A stretch of DNA of 64,000 nucleotides, from contig DAIRUQ010000001.1 of assembly GCA_036803245.1 (NCBI GenBank), forward strand, positions 12,348 to 76,347, in the 5' to 3' direction. The position numbers and the translations under genes are program-made. Positions 17,560-24,970 of the stretch are shown piece by piece. The DNA is from DAIRUQ01 sp036803245. Its GTDB lineage: Bacteria > Chloroflexota > Anaerolineae > UBA1429. The number at the start of each line of letters is the position of its first letter. The stretch's first letter is position 1. The notes beneath the pieces were generated by a model that saw only the letters and a list, made by a program, of their open reading frames with translations, ran no database searches and was not told the DNA's origin.

Positions 17560-17599
17560 AAGGTCCTCCTGGTATGGTTCTTTGGTCGCTACCAACGGA

Positions 17600-18871
17600 C
17601 TAGTCGTCCAACGGGTTGATCACCAAGCCAGTGAGCAGCTTGGGGAAAAAGTAGGTGCTCTTTTGCGGCATGGTCACGCCAGCCACGGCCGCCCGCCACA
17701 CCTGGTCCACGCTGGTGGGATTCAGCAAAAAGGCGGCTGAGGCATGTCCGGCCCGAACCGCGTGGCAGGCCTCGGCGTCATCAATGGTGTAGCGTACCGC
17801 ATCGCCGTGGGCGAGGACGTCGGCGGAGATCCCCAGGTGGGGCGCCAGGATCAGGTTCTGGAGCACGGCAACGTCCAGCTCGGCCAGCTCGCGGGGCTGA
17901 TCGGGCGGCGCCGCCGCATGTGCGCTCGCACGGTCCCTTAGCCTCAGGAGCCAACCACCCGAGGCCAAGCAGATGCCCAGGGTGATCTGGTCGCCGCCGC
18001 CATGGCGCTCTGCGAGCGGAGGGCCTGCGGTGACGGGCTCGAGCGCAAAGGTGCGTTCCAGAGCCGCCAGAAGCTGGGGCTCGCTCAGGGGTAGTGGCGC
18101 GGTGACCACCCGATGGGTGGGCAGAATCACCAGGCCGTCGCCGTCGGCGGGCGTCAGGTACATGAGCACATGGTCGTGGGATCCGCTGGGTGAGCCAGGG
18201 TCCGTTTCGCGGATCAGGTCGCGATAGGCCAGGGCCGTCTCGTAGCGATGATGGCCATCGGCAATGACGACATCGCGCTCTTGCAGGTAGCTGGTCATCT
18301 GCTCCAGCAACTCTGGCGACGTCAGCGGCCAGCAGGTGTGTCGCACGCCGTCTGCGTCCAGCGTGGTGGCCGCGTCCGACGGCGGCGCCCCCAAGAGACG
18401 GTCCATGGCGCCCTCGGGATCGCGGTACATGCCAAACACGGGGCTCTCTTGGGCGTGGAGGGCGCGCATCAGGCGCAACCGATCGGCCTTGGGGCCACTG
18501 CGAGTCTTTTCGTGAGGGTGGATGCCTTTCCCCCAAGGCACCAAGCGCACCCGCGCAAAAAAGCCACGGCGAAGGAGGGCCTCGCCGTCAGGGCCGCTAA
18601 AGGCCTGCTCGTAGGCATAAAAGCAAGGGCAATCGTCTCGGACCAACACGCCCTGCGAACGCCAGTCGTGGAAGCGGCTCGCCGCCTCGTCATACCAGGC
18701 AGGGGGTGCGGGATCTGGTCCCAAGGTGACGTGCACCACGTTGTGGGGGCTACCCCCCATCAGCTCGGCCCGCAGCTGGGCATCGATGACGTCATAAGGG
18801 GGCGAATAGACGGGATCACGGCGGAGGGATGGAGCGTAACGCAATCCTTCAAATGGGGCTATGTCAACCAT
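17600..18871 (-). CDS. DUF1015 family protein
   Basis: 423 residues from an ATG at 18871 preceded by GGAGG at eight bases. The family signatures are clear: IAPFEGLRYAP and VYSPPYDVID at the N-terminus, GKGIHPHEKT, VIADGHHRYETAL in the middle and QKSTYFFPKLLTGLV at the C-terminus. The biochemical function is unknown, but these genes are repeatedly found beside serA/serC, and this one is directly upstream of serA. Cytosolic. The 5' leader contains a stable hairpin (18896-18924). Confidence 0.95.
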   Translation of the reverse strand: MVDIAPFEGLRYAPSLRRDPVYSPPYDVIDAQLRAELMGGSPHNVVHVTLGPDPAPPAWYDEAASRFHDWRSQGVLVRDDCPCFYAYEQAFSGPDGEALLRRGFFARVRLVPWGKGIHPHEKTRSGPKADRLRLMRALHAQESPVFGMYRDPEGAMDRLLGAPPSDAATTLDADGVRHTCWPLTSPELLEQMTSYLQERDVVIADGHHRYETALAYRDLIRETDPGSPSGSHDHVLMYLTPADGDGLVILPTHRVVTAPLPLSEPQLLAALERTFALEPVTAGPPLAERHGGGDQITLGICLASGGWLLRLRDRASAHAAAPPDQPRELAELDVAVLQNLILAPHLGISADVLAHGDAVRYTIDDAEACHAVRAGHASAAFLLNPTSVDQVWRAAVAGVTMPQKSTYFFPKLLTGLVINPLDD

Positions 18872-18895
18872 CGGGTGTTCCTCCACGAGACGAAA

Positions 18896-18924
18896 CACGC
18901 CAGCGCCCTAGAGGTGCTGGCGTG
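18896..18924 (-). promoter_or_regulatory. Leader hairpin upstream of DUF1015-serA
   Basis: The minus-strand RNA would form a perfect 9-bp stem CACGCCAGC/GCTGGCGTG with an 11-base loop, followed by TTTCGTCTC, and the ribosome site begins soon after. It could be an attenuator or an RNA-stabilising element. No T-box or known riboswitch core was recognised. Confidence 0.45.
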
Positions 18925-19016
18925 AAGACTTTGGGGGCCAGGCGCACGCCGAGCAACGTGCAGCGGCGGACAATGCCCAGGTGGCGCGCATGGCCTTGTA
19001 TTCACGATCTGCGCCG

Positions 19017-19045
19017 ATTCTACGCCGAGCCTCTGGGCATGTCAA
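19017..19045 (-). promoter_or_regulatory. Promoter of DUF1015-serA operon
   Basis: Minus strand TTGACA (19045-19040), 17 bp, TAGAAT (19022-19017). It predicts a leader of about 140 bases. Confidence 0.8.
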
Positions 19046-19071
19046 TCATCGCCATGGCGGCAAGAGGCCGC

Positions 19072-19100
19072 TTGACAGGTGGCATGCTGACATCTAGGCT
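19072..19100 (+). promoter_or_regulatory. Promoter of ribokinase gene
   Basis: TTGACA (19072-19077), 17 bp, TAGGCT (19095-19100), 27 bp before the GTG. It is divergent from the serA operon promoter, with 26 bp between the two -35 boxes. Confidence 0.75.
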
Positions 19101-19127
19101 GGGCTCTCTGCCAGAAAGGAGAGCAAG

Positions 19128-20051
19128 GTGAGCAAGGATGTGTGCTGCGCCGTGGTCGGGTCGATCAACACCGACATCGTTCTGAGGGTCTCGCGGGTGC
19201 CCTTGCATGGAGAGAACCTGATGGCTCAGGAGCTGACGGTGGGGCGCGGCGGCAAGGGCTCGAACTGCGCGCTGGCCGTGTCTCGCCTAGGCGCGAGGTC
19301 TGCCATGGTCGGTGCCGTGGGCGCGGACGCCTATGGGCAGGAGGCGCTGGGCGCCCTGGAGGCCGCAGGCGTCGGCGTGGCGGGGGTGCAACGGTGCGAG
19401 GCATCCACTGGGCTGGCCATGATCCTCGTGGATGACCAAGGCGAGAATACCATCGTCGTCGCCCGCGGGGCCAACGATCGTCTGGCGCCAGCTCATGTAC
19501 AACTCGCCCTCGATCAAACCGATCCCGACGTGGTCATCATGAACTATGAGGTGCCGCTAGAGTGCGTCCAAGCGGCGTTGGACTGGGCCGATGGACATGA
19601 CCGACTGGCGGTCCTGGATGCGGGGCCAGCGCGCCATGAGCGCCCCGAGCGGTGGGGACGACGAACAGTGCTGACGGCCAACCAGGCAGAGATCGCGTGC
19701 CTGTTGGATTGCGATGCCGACGATGACGCGGCCTTGAGCGCTGGGGTGAGCGACCTCCTGGGCGAGGGGCTGTACGGCGTGGTGGTCAAGCTGGGCGGTC
19801 GGGGCGCACATCTCCAGGCGCAGGGCGTAGTGGCCGACGTGCCCGCCTTTGATGTGCCCGTGGTCGACACCACCGGCGCAGGCGATGCCTCCACTGCGGC
19901 CCTGGCGCTGGCTTTGGCCGCGGACATACCGTGGCGCGAGGCGGTGCGCTATGCCAACGCGGCAGGCGCCGTCACGGTGACGCGCCTGGGGGCTGCTGCC
20001 GCCATGCCGACGGCAGACGAGATTCAGGCGTTGCTGGACCGCAGCGGGTGA
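19128..20051 (+). CDS. rbsK: PfkB-family sugar kinase, ribokinase-like
   Basis: 307 residues, a typical ribokinase length, starting at GTG after AGAAAGGAGA. N-terminal VVGSINTDIVLRV and the GRGGKGSNCALA substrate loop (G-G-K-G-x-N) match ribokinase. The C-terminal DTTGAGDAST carries the anion hole and catalytic Asp. Phosphorylates D-ribose or a similar sugar with ATP in the cytosol. It is monocistronic with its own promoter and no ribose transporter nearby, so it may serve nucleoside-derived ribose; a deoxyribokinase is the alternative. The residue after GAGD is Ala-Ser rather than the more common Cys/Ala-Phe. Confidence 0.88.
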   Translation: MSKDVCCAVVGSINTDIVLRVSRVPLHGENLMAQELTVGRGGKGSNCALAVSRLGARSAMVGAVGADAYGQEALGALEAAGVGVAGVQRCEASTGLAMILVDDQGENTIVVARGANDRLAPAHVQLALDQTDPDVVIMNYEVPLECVQAALDWADGHDRLAVLDAGPARHERPERWGRRTVLTANQAEIACLLDCDADDDAALSAGVSDLLGEGLYGVVVKLGGRGAHLQAQGVVADVPAFDVPVVDTTGAGDASTAALALALAADIPWREAVRYANAAGAVTVTRLGAAAAMPTADEIQALLDRSG

Positions 20052-20082
20052 GCCCTCGCGCCGCGACGCAGCCCAGCGTCAC

Positions 20083-21978
20083 CTACACGTCGAGGTTGCT
20101 CACCTCGTTGGCGTGGGAGAGGATAAAGCGGCGACGAGGCGGCACCGAGCTGCCCATCAGCATATCAAAGGTCTGATCGGCGGCCGCGGCATCCTCTAGG
20201 GCGACCTGCAGAATGGTGCGATTCTCAGGGTCCATGGTGGTGGTCCATAGCTGCTCTGGGTTCATCTCGCCCAGACCCTTGTAGCGCTGCAGATCGTAAC
20301 GCTTTAGCCCCGAAATGGCTGCGTCCTTTTCTTCCTCGGTATAGACATAGTGCGAGCCCTTGCTGGTTGTGATCCGATAGAGGGGCGGTCGCGCCAGATA
20401 GAGGTGTCCCTCGCGGATCAGCGGCTCCATGTAGCGGAAGAAAAAGGTCAGCAACAGGGTGGTGATATGGGCGCCATCCACGTCGGCATCGGTCATGATG
20501 ATGACCTTGTTATAGCGGAGAGAATCCAGGGTGAACTGGTCGCCCACCCCGCAACCCAAGGCCTGCACTAGGGCCCGAATCTCCAGGCTCTTGAGGGCGT
20601 GATCCATGCGGGCCTTCTCAACGTTCAGGATCTTGCCTCGCAGCGGCAGGATGGCCTGGAACCGCCGACGACGGCCTTGCTTGGCAGAGCCGCCCGCCGA
20701 TGGGCCCTCCACGATGAACAGCTCAGTGTTCTTGGGGTCGCGTTCGGAGCAATCGGCCAGCTTGCCTGGCAGCGCGCTGCTCTCGAGGGCGCTCTTGCGG
20801 ACGACCAAGTCGCGGGCCTGGCGCGCCGCCATACGGGCTCGGGTCGCGATGACGGCCTTGCGCACGATGGCCGAGGCTCCGCGCGAGTTGTCATCGAGCC
20901 ACTTGGCAAAGGCCTCAGAAAAGACGCTGGCCACCTGGCCTGCAAGCTCGCTATTGCCTAGCTTGGACTTGGTCTGGCTCTCGAACTGCGGATCGGCCAG
21001 CTTGACCGAGACGATGGCCGTGAGCCCCTGGCGCACGTCCTCACCGCTAAGGTTGGTGTCCTTTTCCTTCAGATGATTCGCTTTGCGGGCATAGTCGTTG
21101 AGGCAGCGGGTGAGGCCCGAACGAAATCCCGTCAGGTGTGTGCCGCCATCGACGGTGTTGACATTGTTGGCAAAGGCAAAGACCGATTCGGCGTATCCAT
21201 CAGTGTACTGGAGAGCTACTTCGACCGTCGTCCCTTCCACTTCCTGCTCGACGTAAAAGGGATCCGAAAGCACGCGTCGGCGGCGGTTGAGATAGCGCAC
21301 AAAAGATTGGATGCCGCCCTCAAAATGAAAGGCCATCTCGCGACCGTCCCGCTCATCGTTCAGATGGATGGTCAGGCCGCGGGTGAGGAAAGCCATCTCG
21401 CGAAAGCGCTGGACCAGGGTCTTGAAGCGATAGTCCAGCGTCTGCATGATCTCGGTGTCAGGCATAAAGTGGGTGCGCGTGCCAGAGCCGCGCGCCTTGC
21501 CGTGGTCGACGACCTCGGTGACAGGGATGCCGTGCTCGTAGCGCTGGGTATAGCGGTGGCCATCATAGCGCACCTCGACCTCTAGCCAGGACGAGAGCGC
21601 GTTTACGGCCGAGACGCCCACGCCATGGAGGCCGCTGGCGACCTTGTACCCGCCTCCACCGAACTTGCCGCCCGCGTGTAGGACAGTGTGGACCACCTCG
21701 AGGGTGTTTCGGCCCGTGGTCTTTTCGATGCCCACGGGAATTCCGTTCCCATTGTCCTGCACCGTCACCGAGCCGTCGGCATGTATGGTCACGCGGATAT
21801 GATCGCAGCGACCTGCCAAGGCCTCGTCGATCGAGTTATCCACCACCTCATAGACCAGATGGTGAAGGCCACGCTGGTCGGTGCTCCCGATGTACATGCC
21901 AGGGCGTCGGCGAACGGCTTGTAGGCCCTCGAGGACTTGGATGTCATCAGCGGTATAGCGGCGGGTCTCGTCACTCAT
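20083..21978 (-). CDS. gyrB: DNA gyrase subunit B
   Basis: 631 residues, the shorter form without the proteobacterial insert. The GHKL ATPase region has VLEGLQAVRRRPGMYIGST, EVVDNSIDEALAG (catalytic Glu and Mg Asn) and GLHGVGVSAVNALS. The TOPRIM domain has EGPSAGGSAKQGRRR and MTDADVDGAHI, and the C-terminal RYKGLGEMNPEQLW is canonical. With GyrA it introduces negative supercoils; ParE is the alternative, since gyrA is not in the window. The ATG lies inside the end of the preceding membrane-protein gene (8-base overlap), so translation is coupled. Confidence 0.96.
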   Translation of the reverse strand: MSDETRRYTADDIQVLEGLQAVRRRPGMYIGSTDQRGLHHLVYEVVDNSIDEALAGRCDHIRVTIHADGSVTVQDNGNGIPVGIEKTTGRNTLEVVHTVLHAGGKFGGGGYKVASGLHGVGVSAVNALSSWLEVEVRYDGHRYTQRYEHGIPVTEVVDHGKARGSGTRTHFMPDTEIMQTLDYRFKTLVQRFREMAFLTRGLTIHLNDERDGREMAFHFEGGIQSFVRYLNRRRRVLSDPFYVEQEVEGTTVEVALQYTDGYAESVFAFANNVNTVDGGTHLTGFRSGLTRCLNDYARKANHLKEKDTNLSGEDVRQGLTAIVSVKLADPQFESQTKSKLGNSELAGQVASVFSEAFAKWLDDNSRGASAIVRKAVIATRARMAARQARDLVVRKSALESSALPGKLADCSERDPKNTELFIVEGPSAGGSAKQGRRRRFQAILPLRGKILNVEKARMDHALKSLEIRALVQALGCGVGDQFTLDSLRYNKVIIMTDADVDGAHITTLLLTFFFRYMEPLIREGHLYLARPPLYRITTSKGSHYVYTEEEKDAAISGLKRYDLQRYKGLGEMNPEQLWTTTMDPENRTILQVALEDAAAADQTFDMLMGSSVPPRRRFILSHANEVSNLDV

Positions 21979-22927
21979 GAAAGGGCGAATCCTCCGAATG
22001 GCTGCGGGATCGAGCCTGGGCGACGAGCTGATGCCACAAGCTCAGGCGATCCCGATAGTAGATGAAAGCGGCCGCTGCGAGGCCCGTGCCGATCACGCTG
22101 TTCAGGGCGATGGCAAAGACCATTCCCACGGGCGATGAGAGCAGCGTCTGCCAGATCACGCTGACCCCCGCGGCGATGACGCTGCACAGCACGATAAAGC
22201 CCAAGGTGGGCCAAAAGGACATGCGTAGCAGGATCATGCTGTTGCGTACGGCTTCCACCGGGCCCGCGCGCGACATGGTGATAGCCTCGGGGGCAAAGTA
22301 GAGATAGAGCGCCAACCACAGGGCTCCTCCCAGGAGCAGAAACGAAAAGGGCCCACACAAGACGCTCATGAACATACCAAACATGGTGGCCAAAAAGATC
22401 GGTGCCATCACGATCACGATATAGAGGGCGTATTGCGGCAGATGCCCTACCATCTCGCCCAAGGGCTCGTTGTCGCCGCGAACCGCCCGTCCCACCAGCG
22501 CTAGAAAGAACGAGCCCACAAAGAGACCCACCACCAGCACCAAGGCCATCAGGCCCAACGCAGCGCAACTGCTCGAGATGTCGATGACCAGCGCGTCGCT
22601 GGGCTCGATGAGCCGAGCGGCCGCCACACTGGGAACTCCGAGGACATTCCAGGCGAGCAGGCCCAGAAGGTTAAGGCGGCCCGCCGTGTCTTGCAGCATG
22701 CTGGGATCGAGGTCGGGCAGCGCTGAGAGGGCGGCGTCCAGCTCTCGCTGGCCAGCCATCAAGGCTTGCATCTCTTGGAGGGCACCGACGCTCTCTTCCA
22801 CGATGGGAGCGATAGAGAGCTTGGGGCCCAGCCAAAGTAAGAGGTCCAGCAGGATCGGCAGCAGGAGCAGCCAGGGATTCTTGCGTACCGTATCGAATCC
22901 CGCCGTGATCGTATCGATGATGTTCAA
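21971..22927 (-). CDS. Multi-pass membrane protein of unknown function
   Basis: About 318 residues. The TTG at 22927 is chosen because GGAGGTG lies eight bases upstream; the frame opens further but has no site. Hydrophobic segments near residues 15-35 (PWLLLLPILLDLLLWLG), 90-110, 125-155 (LGLMALVLVVGLFVGSFFLALVG), 180-235 and 255-305 suggest five to seven helices. No enzymatic motif was recognised. The layout resembles DUF6159/DUF4013-type integral membrane proteins. The gene ends eight bases inside gyrB and is transcribed from an extended -10 promoter at 22951-22959, so gyrB probably shares that transcript. Confidence 0.75.
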   Translation of the reverse strand: MNIIDTITAGFDTVRKNPWLLLLPILLDLLLWLGPKLSIAPIVEESVGALQEMQALMAGQRELDAALSALPDLDPSMLQDTAGRLNLLGLLAWNVLGVPSVAAARLIEPSDALVIDISSSCAALGLMALVLVVGLFVGSFFLALVGRAVRGDNEPLGEMVGHLPQYALYIVIVMAPIFLATMFGMFMSVLCGPFSFLLLGGALWLALYLYFAPEAITMSRAGPVEAVRNSMILLRMSFWPTLGFIVLCSVIAAGVSVIWQTLLSSPVGMVFAIALNSVIGTGLAAAAFIYYRDRLSLWHQLVAQARSRSHSEDSPFHE

Positions 22928-22950
22928 CTGGACTGCACCTCCAAGCTCCC

Positions 22951-22959
22951 ATTCTAGCA
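22951..22959 (-). promoter_or_regulatory. Extended -10 promoter of membrane-protein-gyrB operon
   Basis: The minus strand reads TGCTAGAAT (TG-N-TAGAAT), about 24 bp before the TTG start. The -35 region is poor, as is usual for extended -10 promoters. Confidence 0.5.
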
Positions 22960-23049
22960 CAAGAGGCGCCGAAGCAAAAGCGTCGATCGGGGCTCAGTCC
23001 GCGTGGGCCGTGCTGGTGCATGTGTCAACCATGGGCAAAGGGTCAGTGC

Positions 23050-23085
23050 AAAGCCTCCGCGCTCGATAGGCACCGAGCGCGGAGG
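23050..23085 (-). terminator. Hairpin terminator after the HhH coiled-coil gene
   Basis: A perfect 12-bp stem CCTCCGCGCTCG/CGAGCGCGGAGG (23054-23065 and 23074-23085) with an 8-base loop. On the minus strand a short CTTTG tail follows. Confidence 0.7.
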
Positions 23086-23143
23086 GTAGGGCGGTCCAGT
23101 CTGTACCCGTGAGGGTGGCGGCGGCCCCTCGGCCGCTGGCAGC

Positions 23144-24568
23144 CTATTCGCCTTGGACGACTTCGGCGGCCCCTTCAGCAGGCGGGCCCTGAAGATCGAT
23201 CAATAGATCTCGCAAGGCACCGAAAAAGTCGTCATAGCGGCCCAAGCGCGCCGTCATGTCGTCCATGGCCTCACGAACCTCGCCCAGGTTGGCCTCCAAG
23301 CGGTCCAGCAGGTCGCCCTGGGCGGCCACGGTGGCGTCGATCTCGCCCAAGCGACTGTCATAGGTCTCGCGAAGCGAGGCCAGATCCGACTCGAGGCTGG
23401 TCATCCCATCTTCGATAGAGCCCATGTCCGCCCGCAGCTCACCCATACCCTGCTCCAGCTCGGATACACGACCCGAGAGCAGCATCAAGCGATCGACCTT
23501 GGCCACGAGATCGGCGTTCTCGGCTGAGAGCCGATCCAGGCGTTCCCAGGCGACCTCGCTGTTCTGATAGATGGTATCCATGTTGCGGCTGAGGGCATCG
23601 ACCTGGCTGCGCGAGGCATAGCTCAGGGTGCCGCTATACGCCAGCAGCACCAGCAGCATCACCAGGGCTCCGACCAGCGCCCCCGCCGCTACCAGCAAAA
23701 AGCCCGACCAGAAGCTGCGGCCGCCGTCGGCATCGGCATCGGATACAGCGGCGACTGTCTCCGCCTCAAGCTCCTCGTCCTCGTCGACTGCTTCCTCCGT
23801 CGCCTCGATTTCCTCGGCCTGATCGAGGGCAGCCTCTTCCTCCGTCGCCTCGATCTCCTCGGCTTGCTCGAGGGCCGCCTCGGTCTCCCTCTGTGGTACG
23901 TCCAGCAAGGGTTCTGGTGATTCTACCTCGGCTGAGGTCTCGCTCTCGGGGGCCGCTTTTTCCGGCTCAGGGCTGGGTTCGGGCAGCTCTAGGTCATCTA
24001 GCTCGGAGGCCGTCTCCTCACTCAAGGTCTCGATCTCTTCCTGATAGAGTTCCTCCATCTCCTCGCCTGGAGACTCGCTGTCTGGCGGCTCGGCCTCCTC
24101 CAGCTCGGGCGTGAGATCGACGTCTGCGAGATCGGCAGCCTCGGTCTCCTGGGCGGGGATCTCGTCTTCGGGTGTCGGCTCCCGTGTCACTTGGTCTTCG
24201 GCCATGGCAACCTCCTCTTCTTCCGGCTGTTCCGATGTCTTGTCAGCCTGATCTGCCTCGGGGGATTCGATAGGCGTTAGCCTGCTAGCGGCGATCTCGG
24301 GCATGGGCTCGCTGGGGGGCGGAGGCTCGGATAGGGGCGCGCCGGCCGGCGGCGCCAAGGTGATGTGGGAGCGAATGCGGTCTAGCAGGGCCGGCCCGAT
24401 CCCTGGTACCCTCAAGAGCTCCTCAAGGGCGCTGAACGGACCCTTCTCCTGGCGGTGCTGGACGAGCCGTTGCGCCAGCGCGGGCCCGATGCCGTCGATA
24501 GAGACCAACTCGTCAGCCGATGCCGTGTTCACATCGATGGATAGGGGTTCGCGCATCTCTGTGGTCAC
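23144..24568 (-). CDS. Helix-hairpin-helix, acidic, single-TM, coiled-coil protein
   Basis: 474 residues from a GTG at 24568, eight bases after AAAGGAGG. Residues 8-70 carry two HhH motifs of the ComEA type (SIDVNTASADEL, SIDGIGPALAQRLV, VPGIGPALLDRI), normally non-specific DNA binding. Residues 75-285 are extremely acidic with Glu/Pro/Ser runs and contain a 15-residue tandem duplication. One membrane helix follows (FLLVAAGALVGALVMLLVLLAYS, about 295-317), then a coiled coil to the end with leucine heptads. If the N-terminus is cytoplasmic, the coiled coil is outside. Unlike ComEA, no signal sequence precedes the HhH. Function unknown; a DNA or nucleoid tether is a hypothesis. Monocistronic, with a terminator downstream. 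Confidence 0.85.
   Translation of the reverse strand: MTTEMREPLSIDVNTASADELVSIDGIGPALAQRLVQHRQEKGPFSALEELLRVPGIGPALLDRIRSHITLAPPAGAPLSEPPPPSEPMPEIAASRLTPIESPEADQADKTSEQPEEEEVAMAEDQVTREPTPEDEIPAQETEAADLADVDLTPELEEAEPPDSESPGEEMEELYQEEIETLSEETASELDDLELPEPSPEPEKAAPESETSAEVESPEPLLDVPQRETEAALEQAEEIEATEEEAALDQAEEIEATEEAVDEDEELEAETVAAVSDADADGGRSFWSGFLLVAAGALVGALVMLLVLLAYSGTLSYASRSQVDALSRNMDTIYQNSEVAWERLDRLSAENADLVAKVDRLMLLSGRVSELEQGMGELRADMGSIEDGMTSLESDLASLRETYDSRLGEIDATVAAQGDLLDRLEANLGEVREAMDDMTARLGRYDDFFGALRDLLIDLQGPPAEGAAEVVQGE
23791..23880. repeat. 45-bp tandem duplication within coding sequence
   Basis: Units 23791-23835 and 23836-23880 are both 45 bp and differ at four positions. On the coding (minus) strand each encodes 15 residues including the core AEEIEATEE, in the acidic linker of the HhH protein. 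Confidence 0.95.
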
Positions 24569-24697
24569 GGTGCGTGCCTCCTTTCGGGGCGAGCCGCGTC
24601 GCTCGCCATAGGGCCGCTCCAGCCAACCGCACAGGAGAGTGGCTCTCTGTGCAGCGACGGGCCATGTTAGCGATGTGTATGTGGCTATCTCATCTCC

Positions 24698-24706
24698 ATT
24701 ATAACA
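24698..24706 (-). promoter_or_regulatory. Extended -10 promoter of the HhH coiled-coil gene
   Basis: The minus strand reads TGTTATAAT, a perfect TG-N-TATAAT, 130 bp upstream of the GTG at 24568. The 402-bp divergent intergenic stretch 24569-24970 holds this and the plus-strand promoter at 24815; I see no gene in it. Confidence 0.6.
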
Positions 24707-24814
24707 TGACGATCCGGCCAATGCAGGCCCGCGCGGGCGAATTCATGCCCAGCTGCGCTCGCTTTGCTCCGTCGCGCTCTCTACATATGGCGGTGGCTAC
24801 CGCCCCACGGACCC

Positions 24815-24844
24815 TTGACATCGAGAGCCTCACATCGCTACACT
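24815..24844 (+). promoter_or_regulatory. Promoter of the large coiled-coil gene
   Basis: TTGACA (24815-24820), 18 bp spacer, TACACT (24839-24844). It leaves a leader of about 120 bases before the GTG at 24971. Confidence 0.6.
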
Positions 24845-24970
24845 GGCTTCAATCTGGGGGCATCGCGCTAGCCAGGCGAAGGCCTTCAAGCATGAGGCGG
24901 CGACGGGTTCGTTGCCGGCCGGTGGCTCTTGATCTGCACGTGACCGGCCTAGACGCAGGGAGGCAGCGCT

